From positions 3,329,825 to 3,393,824 of the forward strand of contig NZ_KB910516.1 of assembly GCF_000372825.1 (NCBI RefSeq): a DNA stretch of 64,000 nt, given 5' to 3'. The notes under the pieces were generated by a model, which searched no databases, was not told where the DNA came from, and worked only from the letters and a program-made list of their open reading frames with translations. A program made the position numbers and the translations under genes. The stretch is from Methylobacterium sp. 77. Its GTDB lineage: Bacteria > Pseudomonadota > Alphaproteobacteria > Rhizobiales > Beijerinckiaceae. Positions within the stretch are counted from its first letter, which is position 1, and the number at the start of each line of letters is the position of its first letter. Shown in pieces: positions 1 to 9,331 of the stretch.

Positions 1-211
1 GGTGACCGTCTGGAACGAGCGCCGGCTGAACGCCGGCGGCGGTCCCAGCACCAAAACCTCTCCCCGTGGGTTGCGGGCGATTCAGGCCGATGAGCTGGCC
101 ATGGTTGAGCACCAGCTCGGCTTGGCTGGCCGGGTCATCGGGTGCGGAATCGACAACGATGCCGTCGAACGGGCTCTGGGTGGCTTCAACTGGGCGAGAG
201 ACGGGCCCTAG
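1..211. other. Unresolved partial coding sequence at left edge
   Basis: Both strands stay open here and neither is clearly favoured. A plus-strand frame runs in from the edge and stops at 209-211, ten bases before a strong hairpin. A minus-strand frame runs out of the window and reads as a plausible protein (for example FDGIVVDSAPDDP), but it begins after a stop at 218-220 without a convincing start codon. Codon third positions are GC-rich in both. I cannot assign a product. Confidence 0.25.
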
Positions 212-220
212 GGGCGATTA

Positions 221-252
221 GGCGGGAGGGGGAACTGCAACCCCCTCCCGCC
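221..252. terminator. Perfect 12-bp hairpin, probable terminator
   Basis: GGCGGGAGGGGG (221-232) and its exact complement (241-252) flank an 8-base loop. There is no U-tract, so it may act as a bidirectional stop or only a structured spacer ahead of the DUF927 gene. Confidence 0.45.
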
Positions 253-313
253 CTGACCAAGTCACCGTGCTCCCCGGCCTGCCCGGCGCCTACCCCACGC
301 TGTCAGCGCAAAG

Positions 314-340
314 CCCGTGCATCCCGTGCATCCCGTGCGT
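314..340. repeat. Three tandem 9-bp repeats
   Basis: CCCGTGCAT is repeated directly at 314-322, 323-331 and, with one change (CCCGTGCGT), at 332-340. The array ends 52 bases before the DUF927 start. It could be a small binding-site array or simple slippage. Confidence 0.5.
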
Positions 341-392
341 GAGCTGACCAAACACCATCCAATACCAGTCTGAGGACGGAATTAAAGGAACC

Positions 393-2093
393 ATGATGTC
401 GATCGATAGCGCCACGCCCAACGCGGGTATCCGCAAAATCAATCAGCTTTACGACGAGAGCGAACAGGTTTGGTACGACGTCTACGAGGCGCCGGGCATC
501 GCTGACTGTCTGGTCACTGCCAATGTCCCGCGTGAAGACCAAAGCGTCGGGGCAGTGATCCGCCACCTCCTGCGCTGCGGGGCGGAACTGCCTCCGACCA
601 ACGAGCGTCAGGGTATCATCGCCGCCGCCATCGCATGTGAGGCTCCCATCGTCCGTCGTGCCGCGCGCACCGGCTGGCGCAATGGGGAAACCTTTGTGAT
701 GCACCGTACCGTTGTGTCAGGGCGCGAAAACGATGACGCCATTTTGCCGCCGAGCGGAGCTTTTGCCGGAAGCACCGGTCACATGCAGGACCGCGTTGAT
801 CTCGACGCGTGGCGCACGTTGATGCTGATCGCCCAGTACTCGACGGCGATGATGCTCGCGCTGGCTGCCGTGTTCGCCGGGCCCATCCTCAAGATTGCGC
901 GACGTCCCAACTTCGCCTTGGTCCTGCACGGCCCGAGCCGGTCTGGGAAATCAACGGCGCAGCTCGCTGGTGCATCGGCCCTCGGCTACGGACAGGAGGA
1001 GGACCTCCCAAGCCTGAACGCTACACCCGCCGGGCTAATGGCAATTGCCGTGGCATTCAACGACCATGCGCTGCCGATCAACGAGGTTGGCACCGCGCGA
1101 GGCGGAAAGGGTAATGTCTACGATGTCCTTCGCGACGTCACCTATTCGCTCGGCAATGGGCAAGACACCATCCGCCACCCTAGCTGGACCGGTAGCAGTG
1201 GCGGGGAGGCCGCCACCTTCCAAGTGCTTCCGCTGATGTCTTCCGAGCATTCACCCGACGCGTGGGCAGCTCGCAAGGGCGAAAGCCGCGACGAGGGTGA
1301 AACGGCGCGCCTGATCGGGGTTCCGGTACTCTTCAATGGATACACGACGATCTTTGATCGGGCGCCGAAGACGTTATCTGCAACCGATCGTGCCTCGTGG
1401 GAGCAGGAGCAGTTCAAGCAGTTGCGCGAAGGACTACCGAATCAGCGAGGCTTTGCCTTCAAAGCGCATCTCGAATGGATGACTGCTCGGCCTGAACTCC
1501 TCCAAAAATGGGTGGGAATCCTTGTGGCACGCTTCGAGTCGGCGGTTGTGCAGGCGGATATGTCTCCCGTGAAGCGCGACATCGTGGCCAAGTTCGGTGT
1601 CCTGTACGCAGGTGGATACCTCGCTATCAAAGCGGGGGGCCTGCCGTTGGATAAGCTTAAGTTCGGCCAGGCAATCATTCGAGCTTGCCAGGCGGCACTG
1701 GCCGAGCTGCCCGATCCAATGGCTGAGCTGAAGCGTGATTTGGGGGTCATGAAAGCCAAGCTTGCGGGCGCCTCTGTCGTGGATACGGAAGCATGCACGG
1801 GCAAGCAGTTGCGGCTGATGCGGAGTACCGATGGCTTTCGGTCGCCCAAGAACACCGGGCATGCAATCGTCGTTCGTGCCCAGGTCTTCGCGGACTGGTT
1901 CCCATCGAAATTGCGGACCCGTCGGGTGCTGGAGTGGCTTGATACCGAAGGGTTCCTCGATCACGTCCGGGACCGGACCAACGGCCGTTCAAACCTTTGG
2001 GCACAGCGCCAGGTGACTTGGCCTGACGGGACCCGTCAGCACTCGATCAGCATCTATTTACCGGGTGGCTTCACCGATCTCGATCGCACCTAA
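393..2093 (+). CDS. DUF927-type P-loop ATPase of plasmid/phage origin
   Basis: A 566-residue protein that matches the DUF927 family, helicase/primase-associated ATPases common on plasmids, phages and integrated elements. A Walker A motif, GPSRSGKS, lies at about residues 180-187 after a hydrophobic stretch. The region that follows (SLNATPAGL, then AVAFNDHALPINEVG) fits the Walker B/sensor part of the family. The C-terminal ~100 residues look like a small winged-helix domain (TRRVLEWLDTEGFLDH). The ATG at 393 follows an AAAGGA ribosome site; a second ATG is adjacent. The gene stands alone between two hairpins. No toprim/primase partner is visible, though one could lie left of the window. The exact role in replication is inferred from the family only. 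Confidence 0.75.
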   Translation: MMSIDSATPNAGIRKINQLYDESEQVWYDVYEAPGIADCLVTANVPREDQSVGAVIRHLLRCGAELPPTNERQGIIAAAIACEAPIVRRAARTGWRNGETFVMHRTVVSGRENDDAILPPSGAFAGSTGHMQDRVDLDAWRTLMLIAQYSTAMMLALAAVFAGPILKIARRPNFALVLHGPSRSGKSTAQLAGASALGYGQEEDLPSLNATPAGLMAIAVAFNDHALPINEVGTARGGKGNVYDVLRDVTYSLGNGQDTIRHPSWTGSSGGEAATFQVLPLMSSEHSPDAWAARKGESRDEGETARLIGVPVLFNGYTTIFDRAPKTLSATDRASWEQEQFKQLREGLPNQRGFAFKAHLEWMTARPELLQKWVGILVARFESAVVQADMSPVKRDIVAKFGVLYAGGYLAIKAGGLPLDKLKFGQAIIRACQAALAELPDPMAELKRDLGVMKAKLAGASVVDTEACTGKQLRLMRSTDGFRSPKNTGHAIVVRAQVFADWFPSKLRTRRVLEWLDTEGFLDHVRDRTNGRSNLWAQRQVTWPDGTRQHSISIYLPGGFTDLDRT

Positions 2094-2102
2094 GTTCAAA
2101 TA

Positions 2103-2146
2103 GGAAGGCCCCGGCGCTGATCCTACAATCAGTGCCGGGGCCTTCC
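2103..2146. terminator. Strong rho-independent-type hairpin
   Basis: A 19-bp stem with one G-T pair and a 6-base loop (left arm starting GGAAGGCCCCGGC, right arm ending GCCGGGGCCTTCC) is followed by CCGTTTTA. It lies ten bases after the DUF927 stop and would end that transcript. It could also stop leftward transcription from the fragments at 2152-2327. Confidence 0.8.
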
Positions 2147-2151
2147 CCGTT

Positions 2152-2327
2152 TTATGCGGCGGTGCCCGGCGGACCGTCCTCAAGGCCATTCGCATTGATA
2201 TTGGCGCAGACCTTGGACGTCTGAAAGGCCGACGGGCTTACCAAGCTTCAGGCAGCGGGAAATCGGGGGCACGGTAACGATAGACCCCACCCAAATCTAA
2301 GACGCGCGCATTGGCGACCCAACTGAT
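2152..2327 (-). pseudogene. Two short leftward C-terminal coding fragments
   Basis: On the minus strand, two short frames read like natural protein ends. One (2238-2327) contains VLDLGGVYRYRAPDFPLPEAW-like text cut upstream by a stop at 2328-2330. The other (2152-2247) ends ANINANGLEDGPPGTAA with a stop at 2152-2154. Neither has a start codon in a sensible place, so they look like debris of a deleted gene. No parent family is recognised. The remaining bases to 2587 hold no supported gene. Confidence 0.25.
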
Positions 2328-2587
2328 CTAGGTCGGTTGGGGCATATGGAGCCGCATGCCTCGGCTACGCCCTACCCCGGCCTTCTACGGGGCGCCCCCT
2401 TTCCCTCACCACCGGAGGTGGCTGCCGGCGTTGCGTGCCCCCATCGGCAAGCGCCCTCGCCGTTGGCCGAGATGGCCTTCGTGGGCCCCCTGTGACGCCC
2501 TGAGGGGCATAGCGCCTACACCGGTGCCCCTTACACCTCGAAAATCGGTCGCATCGGCTTCTCACCGCCGCGCGCTAGCTCACGGTC

Positions 2588-3712
2588 ATGGATCGCATTT
2601 TTTCTATGACCCGTGCCGCAGGGCTCGACCGCCTCGCTGCCTTCCTCGCGAATGAAGGGGCCGAATATCCCGGCGCCCGTAACATCGACCTCGGACCCGA
2701 CGCGCGTTCGACGACCTCCGCCCTGTCGCCTTACCTCCGGCGGCGCCTGATCACCGAGTCTGAGGTCGCTACTGCGGCCATCGGTGCCTTCGGCGATGAG
2801 GGGGCCGAGCGGTTCGTCAGCGAGGTGTTCTGGCGGACCTATTTCAAGGGTCACTTGGAAACCCATCCCGCCGCCTGGACTGGCTATCTGGCGCTGGTCG
2901 CCGAGGGCCATGAGCGCCTTGCCGCCGAGCCGGGGCTGCGGCGGACCTACGCGGCTGCAGTCGAGGGGCGGAGCGGCATCGATTGCTTTGATGCTTGGGC
3001 CCTCGAACTCATCGAGACAGGGTGGCTCCACAACCACGCACGGATGTGGTTCGCCTCGATTTGGATGTTCACCCTGCGCCTGCCCTGGGCCCTCGGGGCA
3101 GACTTCTTTATGCGCCATCTGGTCGATGGCGATCCGGCCAGCAACACACTCTCCTGGCGCTGGGTCGCCGGCCTCCACACCCGGGGCAAGCACTACGTCG
3201 CCCGCGCCGAGAACATCCGCCGATACACCGATGGGCGCTTTGACCCGGTCGGCCTCGATGAGTACCCCGACGCCCTCGACGAGCCGATGCCGCCGCGAGA
3301 AGTACCGTTGCCGCCGGCCGACGCAGCGCCAAACGGTGAGGTAGCGCTTCTCCTGCACCTCGAAGACTCGCACCCGGAGAGTCTGTCCCTCGGTACCGCA
3401 CAGGTCGCCCGCATCGGCGGCCTCGTTGTGCACGCTGACGGCGCTTCTGATCGGGTCAAGGCTGCGGATGACGCCGCGATGGCCGATGGCTTGGCTCGTG
3501 CCGAGGCCCATTTCGGATGCCAGGCATCCCTAGTCGAAAAGGACTGGGCCAGCGGCCTGCCGATTGTGACCGCCCGGGCCCCGGTCGGGCCATCGGCGAT
3601 GGCGCTGCCAGAGGATTGCCTGCGCCTTCGACGGGCCTGGGATACGGCAGCCTGGCCATTGGCGACCGGAGGCTACTCACGGATGAGGAAGGCAATCCCT
3701 CGGCTCTTATGA
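2588..3712 (+). CDS. Photolyase/cryptochrome-like FAD-binding protein lacking the usual N-terminal antenna domain
   Basis: The first ~230 residues match the helical FAD-binding half of DNA photolyases and cryptochromes: TSALSPYLRRRLIT near residue 38, VSEVFWRTYFKGH, WLHNHARMWFASIW and ASNTLSWRWVAGLHTRGKHYVA. The normal N-terminal Rossmann domain that binds the antenna cofactor is absent. Instead ~130 C-terminal residues form an unrelated-looking alpha/beta segment (EVALLLHLEDSHPESLS onward). Light-dependent repair or light sensing is possible but not shown. The ATG at 2588 has only a weak ribosome site; the next ATG is six codons downstream. It lies tail to tail with umuC, in a region rich in DNA-damage genes. 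Confidence 0.75.
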   Translation: MDRIFSMTRAAGLDRLAAFLANEGAEYPGARNIDLGPDARSTTSALSPYLRRRLITESEVATAAIGAFGDEGAERFVSEVFWRTYFKGHLETHPAAWTGYLALVAEGHERLAAEPGLRRTYAAAVEGRSGIDCFDAWALELIETGWLHNHARMWFASIWMFTLRLPWALGADFFMRHLVDGDPASNTLSWRWVAGLHTRGKHYVARAENIRRYTDGRFDPVGLDEYPDALDEPMPPREVPLPPADAAPNGEVALLLHLEDSHPESLSLGTAQVARIGGLVVHADGASDRVKAADDAAMADGLARAEAHFGCQASLVEKDWASGLPIVTARAPVGPSAMALPEDCLRLRRAWDTAAWPLATGGYSRMRKAIPRLL

Positions 3713-3824
3713 ATGTCAGCCGATTGACTGATGTGTGCTTGCCGGGCTTGCCTTAACAGGAGCCAATAGACTTTCCGGGCGGTCGCCCCCAGAGTACCGT
3801 GAGGCCAAGACCGCTCTTCCTGGC

Positions 3825-5105
3825 CTATGCGGCACCGACAACCGGGATGTCGGCGATCCGGGTAGTGTAGCGCGGCGAACGCATGTCGAACCTTGTGGAC
3901 CACGTTCGCTGCGGCCCAAAACCCGCCGTGCCGGGCACCACCGCCCCACGCCCCCAACGGCGGTTGCAGGCGTCGAGAGCATCCATCAGCGCCCCACCTC
4001 GCTCACGGTCGAGACCCGCGAACAGCGCCCGCTGTGAGGCTGGCAGGGGCACAAGATCGACGGTGATGACCCCTGCCTTCGAGTATCGATAGCCGGCCTT
4101 CCAGATCCGTCGCGCGCCCGCCGTCGCCGCCTTGATTAGAACCAGGGTATCTGACGTCGCCTCGGGCAGGGTGACAACGGTCGAGGCGGATCGTTGGGGG
4201 TTGCCGGTGTCATGCTCCGAGGTATGGAAGAACACCGTCACATGATCAGTGCCCAGCCGTTCCCGGCGAAGCTTTTCACCCAGTCGGGTAGCGTGGGCTG
4301 CCACAGCCTGCTCCATCGTGGGGAGGTCCTCGACCCGGTTCGAAAAGCTCCTGGTGACCGCGCAGCCCTTGCGCGTCGCTGCAACCGTCTCGAGGCTCAG
4401 GCAGGCCCGGCCGCGTAGCTCGTGGATGATCCGTTCCCCTACGACGGTCAGCGCCCGCCGCACCGGCCGCGGATCGAGGTCGCGCACGTCGGCGACGCTG
4501 TCACAGCCCATCGCCCGCAACTTCGCCTGCGAGGCCCGGCCGATCCCCCAGACCTCTTCCAGGGCCGTTCGGCACAGCCAGTGCGCCCGCTCATTGTCGT
4601 CCGACAGATCGCAGACCCCGGCCAGCGCAGGGTTCGTTTTTGCGAGATGGTTTGCGAGCTTCGCCAGCGTCTTCGTCGGGCCGATGCCCACGCAGGTTGG
4701 GATGCCGGTCCATCGGTGAACGGTCGCACGGAGATCGCGCGCCAGTTCGAGCCGGCGGGCCGGGGCGATATCGCTGAGGTCAAGGAAGCTCTCGTCGATG
4801 CTGTAGATCTCGACCCGTGGGCTGAAGCGCCGATAGACCTCGTTGGCGCGAGCGCTCATGTCTCCATAGAGGGCATAATTGCTGCTGAACACCCGGACCC
4901 GTTCGGCCCGGCACAGCTCCCGAATCTTGAACCAAGGCTCGCCCATGCGAATGCCAAGCGCCTTCGCTTCAGCCGTCCGCGCGATGGCGCAGCCATCGTT
5001 ATTGCTCAGCACGATCACCGGCACGGATCGCAGCTTGACGTCGAAAACCCGCTCGCAGGAGCAGTAGAAGCTGTTGCCGTCGATCAGCGCGATGGCCCGG
5101 CTCAT
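3825..5105 (-). CDS. umuC: Translesion DNA polymerase V catalytic subunit UmuC
   Basis: A Y-family polymerase that copies past DNA lesions together with processed UmuD. It is 426 residues, normal for UmuC. The N-terminus [16 protein letters not shown] carries the first metal-binding aspartate, and SIDESFLDL carries the catalytic Asp-Glu pair of the palm. The helix-hairpin-helix region ([17 protein letters not shown]) and the little-finger domain follow. The ATG overlaps the umuD stop (ATGA), so the two are translationally coupled and both fall under the LexA box upstream of umuD. It ends convergently with the photolyase-like gene about 110 bases away. Confidence 0.93.
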   Translation of the reverse strand: MSRAIALIDGNSFYCSCERVFDVKLRSVPVIVLSNNDGCAIARTAEAKALGIRMGEPWFKIRELCRAERVRVFSSNYALYGDMSARANEVYRRFSPRVEIYSIDESFLDLSDIAPARRLELARDLRATVHRWTGIPTCVGIGPTKTLAKLANHLAKTNPALAGVCDLSDDNERAHWLCRTALEEVWGIGRASQAKLRAMGCDSVADVRDLDPRPVRRALTVVGERIIHELRGRACLSLETVAATRKGCAVTRSFSNRVEDLPTMEQAVAAHATRLGEKLRRERLGTDHVTVFFHTSEHDTGNPQRSASTVVTLPEATSDTLVLIKAATAGARRIWKAGYRYSKAGVITVDLVPLPASQRALFAGLDRERGGALMDALDACNRRWGRGAVVPGTAGFGPQRTWSTRFDMRSPRYTTRIADIPVVGAA

Positions 5106-5536
5106 CCGCGTTGCGCGCGCCGCCGAGGGTTTATGCTGGCCGACACAACGCCCCAGACCTCGACCACGGCACTGGGTGACAGATTAAAGGCGGGATAGCG
5201 TGGGTTGGCAAAGGCGAGGCTGACTCGGTGCCCCTGCCGATGCCAGACCTTGAACGACCGCTCCCCATCGACATCGACCATCACGACGTCGCCGTTCTGC
5301 GGCTCGAGCGAGCGGTCAACGATGGCTAGGTCGTCGTTGAAGAGACCCTTCCCAATCATGCTGTCGCCGGCCACCCGGACGAGGAAGGTGGCAGGCCGAT
5401 TCACGATCAGCAAGCGCTGCAGATCGATCTCTTCCTCGATAAAATCGTCGGCTGGGCTCGGGAAGCCGGCCGCCACTGGTCGGGCCAGCAGCGGCACGGG
5501 AATGGGGTAGCCGAGGCTGATGCCGTAGACTTGCAC
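5102..5536 (-). CDS. umuD: SOS mutagenesis protein UmuD, self-cleaving peptidase
   Basis: Partner of UmuC, activated by RecA-stimulated self-cleavage. I place the start at a GTG (5534-5536), preceded by GGAAAGGA at a good distance. The longer open frame extends through the LexA box and must be untranslated. This gives 144 residues, normal for UmuD. The cleavage region reads [10 protein letters not shown] (Ala-Gly bond), the catalytic serine sits in [10 protein letters not shown], and the lysine in ERSFKVWHR, forming the LexA/UmuD Ser-Lys dyad. Confidence 0.92.
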   Translation of the reverse strand: MQVYGISLGYPIPVPLLARPVAAGFPSPADDFIEEEIDLQRLLIVNRPATFLVRVAGDSMIGKGLFNDDLAIVDRSLEPQNGDVVMVDVDGERSFKVWHRQGHRVSLAFANPRYPAFNLSPSAVVEVWGVVSASINPRRRAQRG

Positions 5537-5567
5537 GGATGGGTTCCTTTCCGCTGGATTCGGAAAG

Positions 5568-5582
5568 GAACATACCAAGAAC
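5568..5582 (-). promoter_or_regulatory. LexA (SOS) box for umuDC
   Basis: GAAC-N7-GAAC on the plus strand is GTTC-N7-GTTC on the coding strand, the alphaproteobacterial LexA site. It lies 32 bases upstream of the chosen umuD start, where a repressor would cover the promoter. Confidence 0.85.
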
Positions 5583-5807
5583 ATCATCGCCGACCAGGTC
5601 AAGCTCTTTGGTGGCTTGCCTGCCAACCGGGGCGATCAGTGGCGGGCTTTGTATGCCTCCACTGATACCTCGACGCCGTCCTGATACGGCTGCAGGATGC
5701 ATCCAAAATATCGAGCAGCTGAGGTTATTCTTTGGTGGCGATTTCTCGGAATGGCTTCAAAAGCCTGTCTCGGAAAACGAGCCCCTCGATTTCTGTAGGA
5801 GTAGCCC

Positions 5808-6668
5808 TTGGTCCAGCTGCGTATCCATCACGAGACCACGTATCGTTACCGACAGCCAGTCAGTCTGGGGCCGCATCGGCTGATGCTGCGACCGCGCGAG
5901 ACACGTGACCTAAAGCTCGTGTCGAGTGTCGTCACCGTGACGCCGGATGCGACGATCAAATGGGCCAACGACGTTTTCGGAAACGCTGTGGCGACCGTCA
6001 CCTTCGCGACGCCTTCCGATATCCTCGTCATCGATAGTGTCTCCTGCGTCGAGCTTTCCGCGGTCGCCTATCCGGTTTTTGACATGGCGGCCTCGGCCAT
6101 TTCATTTCCCTTCCGGTACTCCGACGACGACTGGACCGACCTGGGGGCACTAGCGATACGGCAATATCCCGATGGCGACGACATGCCATCTTGGGCACAG
6201 AGGTTCGTTGCGGGCTACCCCACTGACACCTTGTCGCTGCTCAAGGACATCAATGCCGGCGTCGGCAGCACAATCGCCTACCAGGCCCGAGAGGACGAGG
6301 GCACGCAGTCGCCGAGCCAAACGCTGTCGCTGGGCATGGGCTCCTGTCGGGATCTAGCCACGCTCTTTGTGGAAGCGGTTCGCAGCCTGGGCTTTGGCGC
6401 CCGCGTCGTATCGGGCTATCTCCACGATTCAACGCGCACCCTGTTAGGCTCGGCTGATGCTGGGTCCACCCATGCATGGGGCGAGGTTTACCTGCCGGGT
6501 GCAGGGTGGGTTACCTTCGATCCGACCAACCGGAGCGTCGGAGGTGCGAACCTGATCCCAGTCGCCGTCGCACGCGACATTCGCCAAGCCATGCCAGCGA
6601 CCGGCAGCTTCATCGGATCGGCCGACGCATTCTTAGAAATGTCGGTTGCTGTAAACGTTGATTCCTGA
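5808..6668 (+). CDS. Transglutaminase-like cysteine protease family protein
   Basis: A 286-residue cytoplasmic protein of the bacterial transglutaminase-like family, with an N-terminal beta domain (LRIHHETTYRYRQPVSLGPHRLMLRPRE, typical of the family) and a C-terminal papain-like core. The catalytic triad is visible: Cys in LGMGSCRDLATLF, His in GSTHAWGEVYLP, and Asp in VTFDPTNRS. Start is TTG at 5808 with TAGGAG upstream. Members probably act as peptidases or peptide-modifying enzymes, but the substrate is unknown. It is followed in the same direction by an amidotransferase and a DUF2252 gene, though gaps of over 200 bases argue against one operon. Confidence 0.85.
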   Translation: MVQLRIHHETTYRYRQPVSLGPHRLMLRPRETRDLKLVSSVVTVTPDATIKWANDVFGNAVATVTFATPSDILVIDSVSCVELSAVAYPVFDMAASAISFPFRYSDDDWTDLGALAIRQYPDGDDMPSWAQRFVAGYPTDTLSLLKDINAGVGSTIAYQAREDEGTQSPSQTLSLGMGSCRDLATLFVEAVRSLGFGARVVSGYLHDSTRTLLGSADAGSTHAWGEVYLPGAGWVTFDPTNRSVGGANLIPVAVARDIRQAMPATGSFIGSADAFLEMSVAVNVDS

Positions 6669-6840
6669 CCGCCAATCAACGTCGGGAGGGTCTGGCAGAG
6701 CTGATACGTTTGCTTTGCGAATTAACGATTCAATAAGCCATCGGGCAAACGTCACCCAAGGCTATTGCATAGCAGATTGCCATATTCAGCCTAATTAAGA
6801 CATCGCTATTGACCTATGTCTCTATTACAGGCCAATGTTA

Positions 6841-6868
6841 GCTTGTTGGTAGTGTGGATCCAACAAGC
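6841..6868. promoter_or_regulatory. 9-bp inverted repeat upstream of amidotransferase gene
   Basis: GCTTGTTGG (6841-6849) and CCAACAAGC (6860-6868) are perfect complements around a 10-base spacer. It sits in a 331-base gap (6669-6999), relatively AT-rich, that holds no other feature I can support. It may be an operator or weak terminator. Confidence 0.35.
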
Positions 6869-6999
6869 GGCTTCAAGTCGCGGAGATCGCGCCACTGACC
6901 ATGACGATTTGCCCCTGCGGCAGGTTCTTCAAAGGTGGAACACAGTTGGCTGCTGTCAGTTCGCGTGCCGGGGAACGACTCCCTGGAGAACCATTTCCG

Positions 7000-7872
7000 T
7001 TGCAAGTCAGATCACGCGGGCTGCGTTTTCTCGTCGCCGAAAGCGAGCCGCCGAAATCACGCGAAGAACGGCGCGACAGTGTCGGCCGGTCGTCCGGCGA
7101 TACCTACCTCGACATCCTCGCCCACCTCGCCCCTGGTGCTGCCTGCGATAGAATCCGACCAGCCGACGCGGACAGCGATCTGCTGTCGGGCGGGACCATC
7201 AGTGACTACGACGCTGTCTTCCTGACTGGATCGCCGCTGGCTCTGTATAAAGAAACGCCCGAGGTCAGACGCGCCGTCGCCCTCATGCGGGCGACCTTCG
7301 CGTCGGGCACGCCTGCTTTCGGCTCCTGCGCCGGCCTGCAGCTTGCCACGGTCGCGGCGGGTGGAACTGTCCGACCAAACAGCTTAGGACCCGAGGCCGG
7401 CTTTGCCCGCCGCATCACCGCGACCGATGCCGGACGTTTCCATCCTATGCTTTGCGGCCGACCTATGGCCTATGATGCGCCGAGCATCCATACCGACGAA
7501 GTCGAGACTTTGCCGGCAGGCGCCACCCTATTGGCCGGCAATCGGGCTACCATGGTCCAGGCTGCTGAGATCCGTTGTGATGGTGGAGTATTTTGGGGCG
7601 TGCAGTATCACCCTGAGATCGGCCTTGATGAGGTTGCCGGTGCCCTTCGCCGCCAAGCCGACTCCCTAGTTGAGAATGGGCTCGCCCGCTCGACCACCGA
7701 GGTCGAGGAACAAGCAGTACTGATCGGGGCTCTCCACCGTGAGCCAGAGCGTCGCGATCTCGCGTGGCGACTGGGACTGGACGATCAGGTCACCGACGCC
7801 AACCTACGGCTGACGGAAATCCGAAACTTCATCAACGCCTTGTTGCAGCACGGGCGGTCGATGCGTTTATGA
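7000..7872 (+). CDS. Class I glutamine amidotransferase
   Basis: A GMP-synthase-like class I amidotransferase domain. The nucleophile elbow FGSCAGLQLA carries the catalytic Cys and VQYHPEIG carries the His/Glu of the triad; a fold-typical N-terminus (LRFLVAESEPP) starts shortly after residue 6. No synthase domain is attached, so it acts alone or with an unseen partner. The frame is open back to 6901, but homologous N-termini begin near the LRFLVAE text. I chose TTG at 7000 with GGAGA upstream, and this is uncertain. The last ~60 residues are helical and not part of the catalytic fold. Confidence 0.75.
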   Translation: MQVRSRGLRFLVAESEPPKSREERRDSVGRSSGDTYLDILAHLAPGAACDRIRPADADSDLLSGGTISDYDAVFLTGSPLALYKETPEVRRAVALMRATFASGTPAFGSCAGLQLATVAAGGTVRPNSLGPEAGFARRITATDAGRFHPMLCGRPMAYDAPSIHTDEVETLPAGATLLAGNRATMVQAAEIRCDGGVFWGVQYHPEIGLDEVAGALRRQADSLVENGLARSTTEVEEQAVLIGALHREPERRDLAWRLGLDDQVTDANLRLTEIRNFINALLQHGRSMRL

Positions 7873-7886
7873 CGGTCGTGGGTTTG

Positions 7887-7931
7887 CTGCAGGTACGGCA
7901 TCAGCGAATGAGTGATTTCCTGATCATAGCG
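7887..7931 (-). pseudogene. Fragment of the SOS-locus leftward gene
   Basis: The minus strand reads RYDQEITHSLMPYLQ, clearly related to AYGQEIAHSLMPYAS in the small gene at 10547-10855. The DNA is also similar (shared TACGGCATCAGCGAATG). A TGA lies just upstream in frame and no start is present, so this is a remnant or a partial duplicate. Confidence 0.45.
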
Positions 7932-8077
7932 GTAGAGCAGTCACTTCATGTCCAAGGGCGGCAGCGATGCGATAACCAGATCGGTGGCCTAACGTACTGA
8001 TTGGTTCGGTAATCCTGTGCGGAGGCGTTTGGCCGCGCATTCCGACGTTGATATCGGGCGTTGTTGAGGTGGCTCTG

Positions 8078-9331
8078 GTGGTGGATGCGCCAAGTCGTTC
8101 ACGGTTAGCGTCCAAAGGTTTGTCGATGCGCGGGGAAGAGAATTACGGCCCGGAACAGCGAGCGGCAGCGCTGGAACGGCAACGTACCCTCAAAATGGCC
8201 CGGTCCGCCCATGCCTACGTCCGGGGCAACACCTTGAAGTTCTATGAGTGGTTGGACGGCCTAGCACAGGGCACTCTGCCTGAGGGGCCGCCCGTCTGGA
8301 TCTGTGGCGATTGCCACGTGGGCAACCTTGGCCCCCTCGCCGATGCGGACGGTCGGGTCGATATCCAGATCCGCGACCTTGACCAGACCGTCATCGGCAA
8401 TCCGACCCACGATCTCGTGCGTCTCGGCCTTTCGCTTACCAGCGCAGCGCGTGGCTCGGACTTACCTGGCGTCGTTACGGCTCAAATGCTGGAAGAAATG
8501 GTTCGGGGTTATGCTTGGGGTTTGGGCGGACGAAGCCTGAACGAATCACCGCCAGAGCCCGACGTCGTTCGTACAGTCCGTCGTCGTGCCCTAGGCCGGC
8601 AATGGAAACACTTAGCGCGTGAGCGCCTAAGGGACATCGAGCCGTCTATCCCGCTTGGTCGAAGGTTCTGGGCACTCGATGCCGAGGAGCGGGCTGCGCT
8701 CGGCGACGCCTTTCGGGATGACGCCGTGCGTCGGCTTGTACTGACGCTGAGCGGGCGCAGCGGAGAGGCCGACGTTCGCCTCATCGATGCTGCCTATTGG
8801 ATGAAGGGATGCAGTTCCCTTGGATTTCTGCGCTATGCCGGGTTGGTGCGCATCGACAATCCGGGTGGCAAACGCAAGTTAGCTCTTGTGGACCTCAAAG
8901 AGGCGGTCGCCTCGGCAGCGCCGGTCTCGACGGGCGTGGAGATGCCTTTGGATCCAGCCGAGCGTGTCGTCACCGGAGCACGAGCACTCTCACCAAATCT
9001 GGGTGAGCGAATGTTACCCATGCGCCTCCTCGGCAAACCCGTTGTGATGCGCGAGCTCGCGCCGCAGGACACGAAGCTCGACATCGATCAGTTCTCGCGC
9101 CAGGAAGCCGTCCGGGCGGCCCAGTACCTCGCCTACGTGGTGGGCAAAGCACATGGGCGGCAGATGGATGAGGCGACGTGTGTCGCTTGGAGGAGCGAAG
9201 TCACACGGGGCTCTAGCGAGGCCGATGGAGCTCCGTCCTGGCTATGGTCGAGCGTGGTGGAGCTCGCCGGTCGGCACGAAGTTGGATACCTTCAGCATTG
9301 TCGTCGCTATGCCGACAAGCAGGCTGCGTGA
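8078..9331 (+). CDS. DUF2252 family protein
   Basis: A member of the DUF2252 family, which has a kinase-like fold. Recognisable blocks are RSAHAYVRGNTLKFYEWL, WICGDCHVGNLGPLADADGRVDIQIRDLDQTVIGNP and HDLVRLGLSLT; the His-x-Gly-Asn and Asp-Leu-Asp-Gln motifs resemble the catalytic and metal-binding loops of aminoglycoside-kinase-like enzymes. Biochemical function is unknown. Start is uncertain: GTG at 8078 has GAGG nine bases upstream, with alternatives TTG at 8048 and ATG at 8126. There is no obvious partner; the amidotransferase upstream faces the same way. Confidence 0.8.
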   Translation: MVDAPSRSRLASKGLSMRGEENYGPEQRAAALERQRTLKMARSAHAYVRGNTLKFYEWLDGLAQGTLPEGPPVWICGDCHVGNLGPLADADGRVDIQIRDLDQTVIGNPTHDLVRLGLSLTSAARGSDLPGVVTAQMLEEMVRGYAWGLGGRSLNESPPEPDVVRTVRRRALGRQWKHLARERLRDIEPSIPLGRRFWALDAEERAALGDAFRDDAVRRLVLTLSGRSGEADVRLIDAAYWMKGCSSLGFLRYAGLVRIDNPGGKRKLALVDLKEAVASAAPVSTGVEMPLDPAERVVTGARALSPNLGERMLPMRLLGKPVVMRELAPQDTKLDIDQFSRQEAVRAAQYLAYVVGKAHGRQMDEATCVAWRSEVTRGSSEADGAPSWLWSSVVELAGRHEVGYLQHCRRYADKQAA

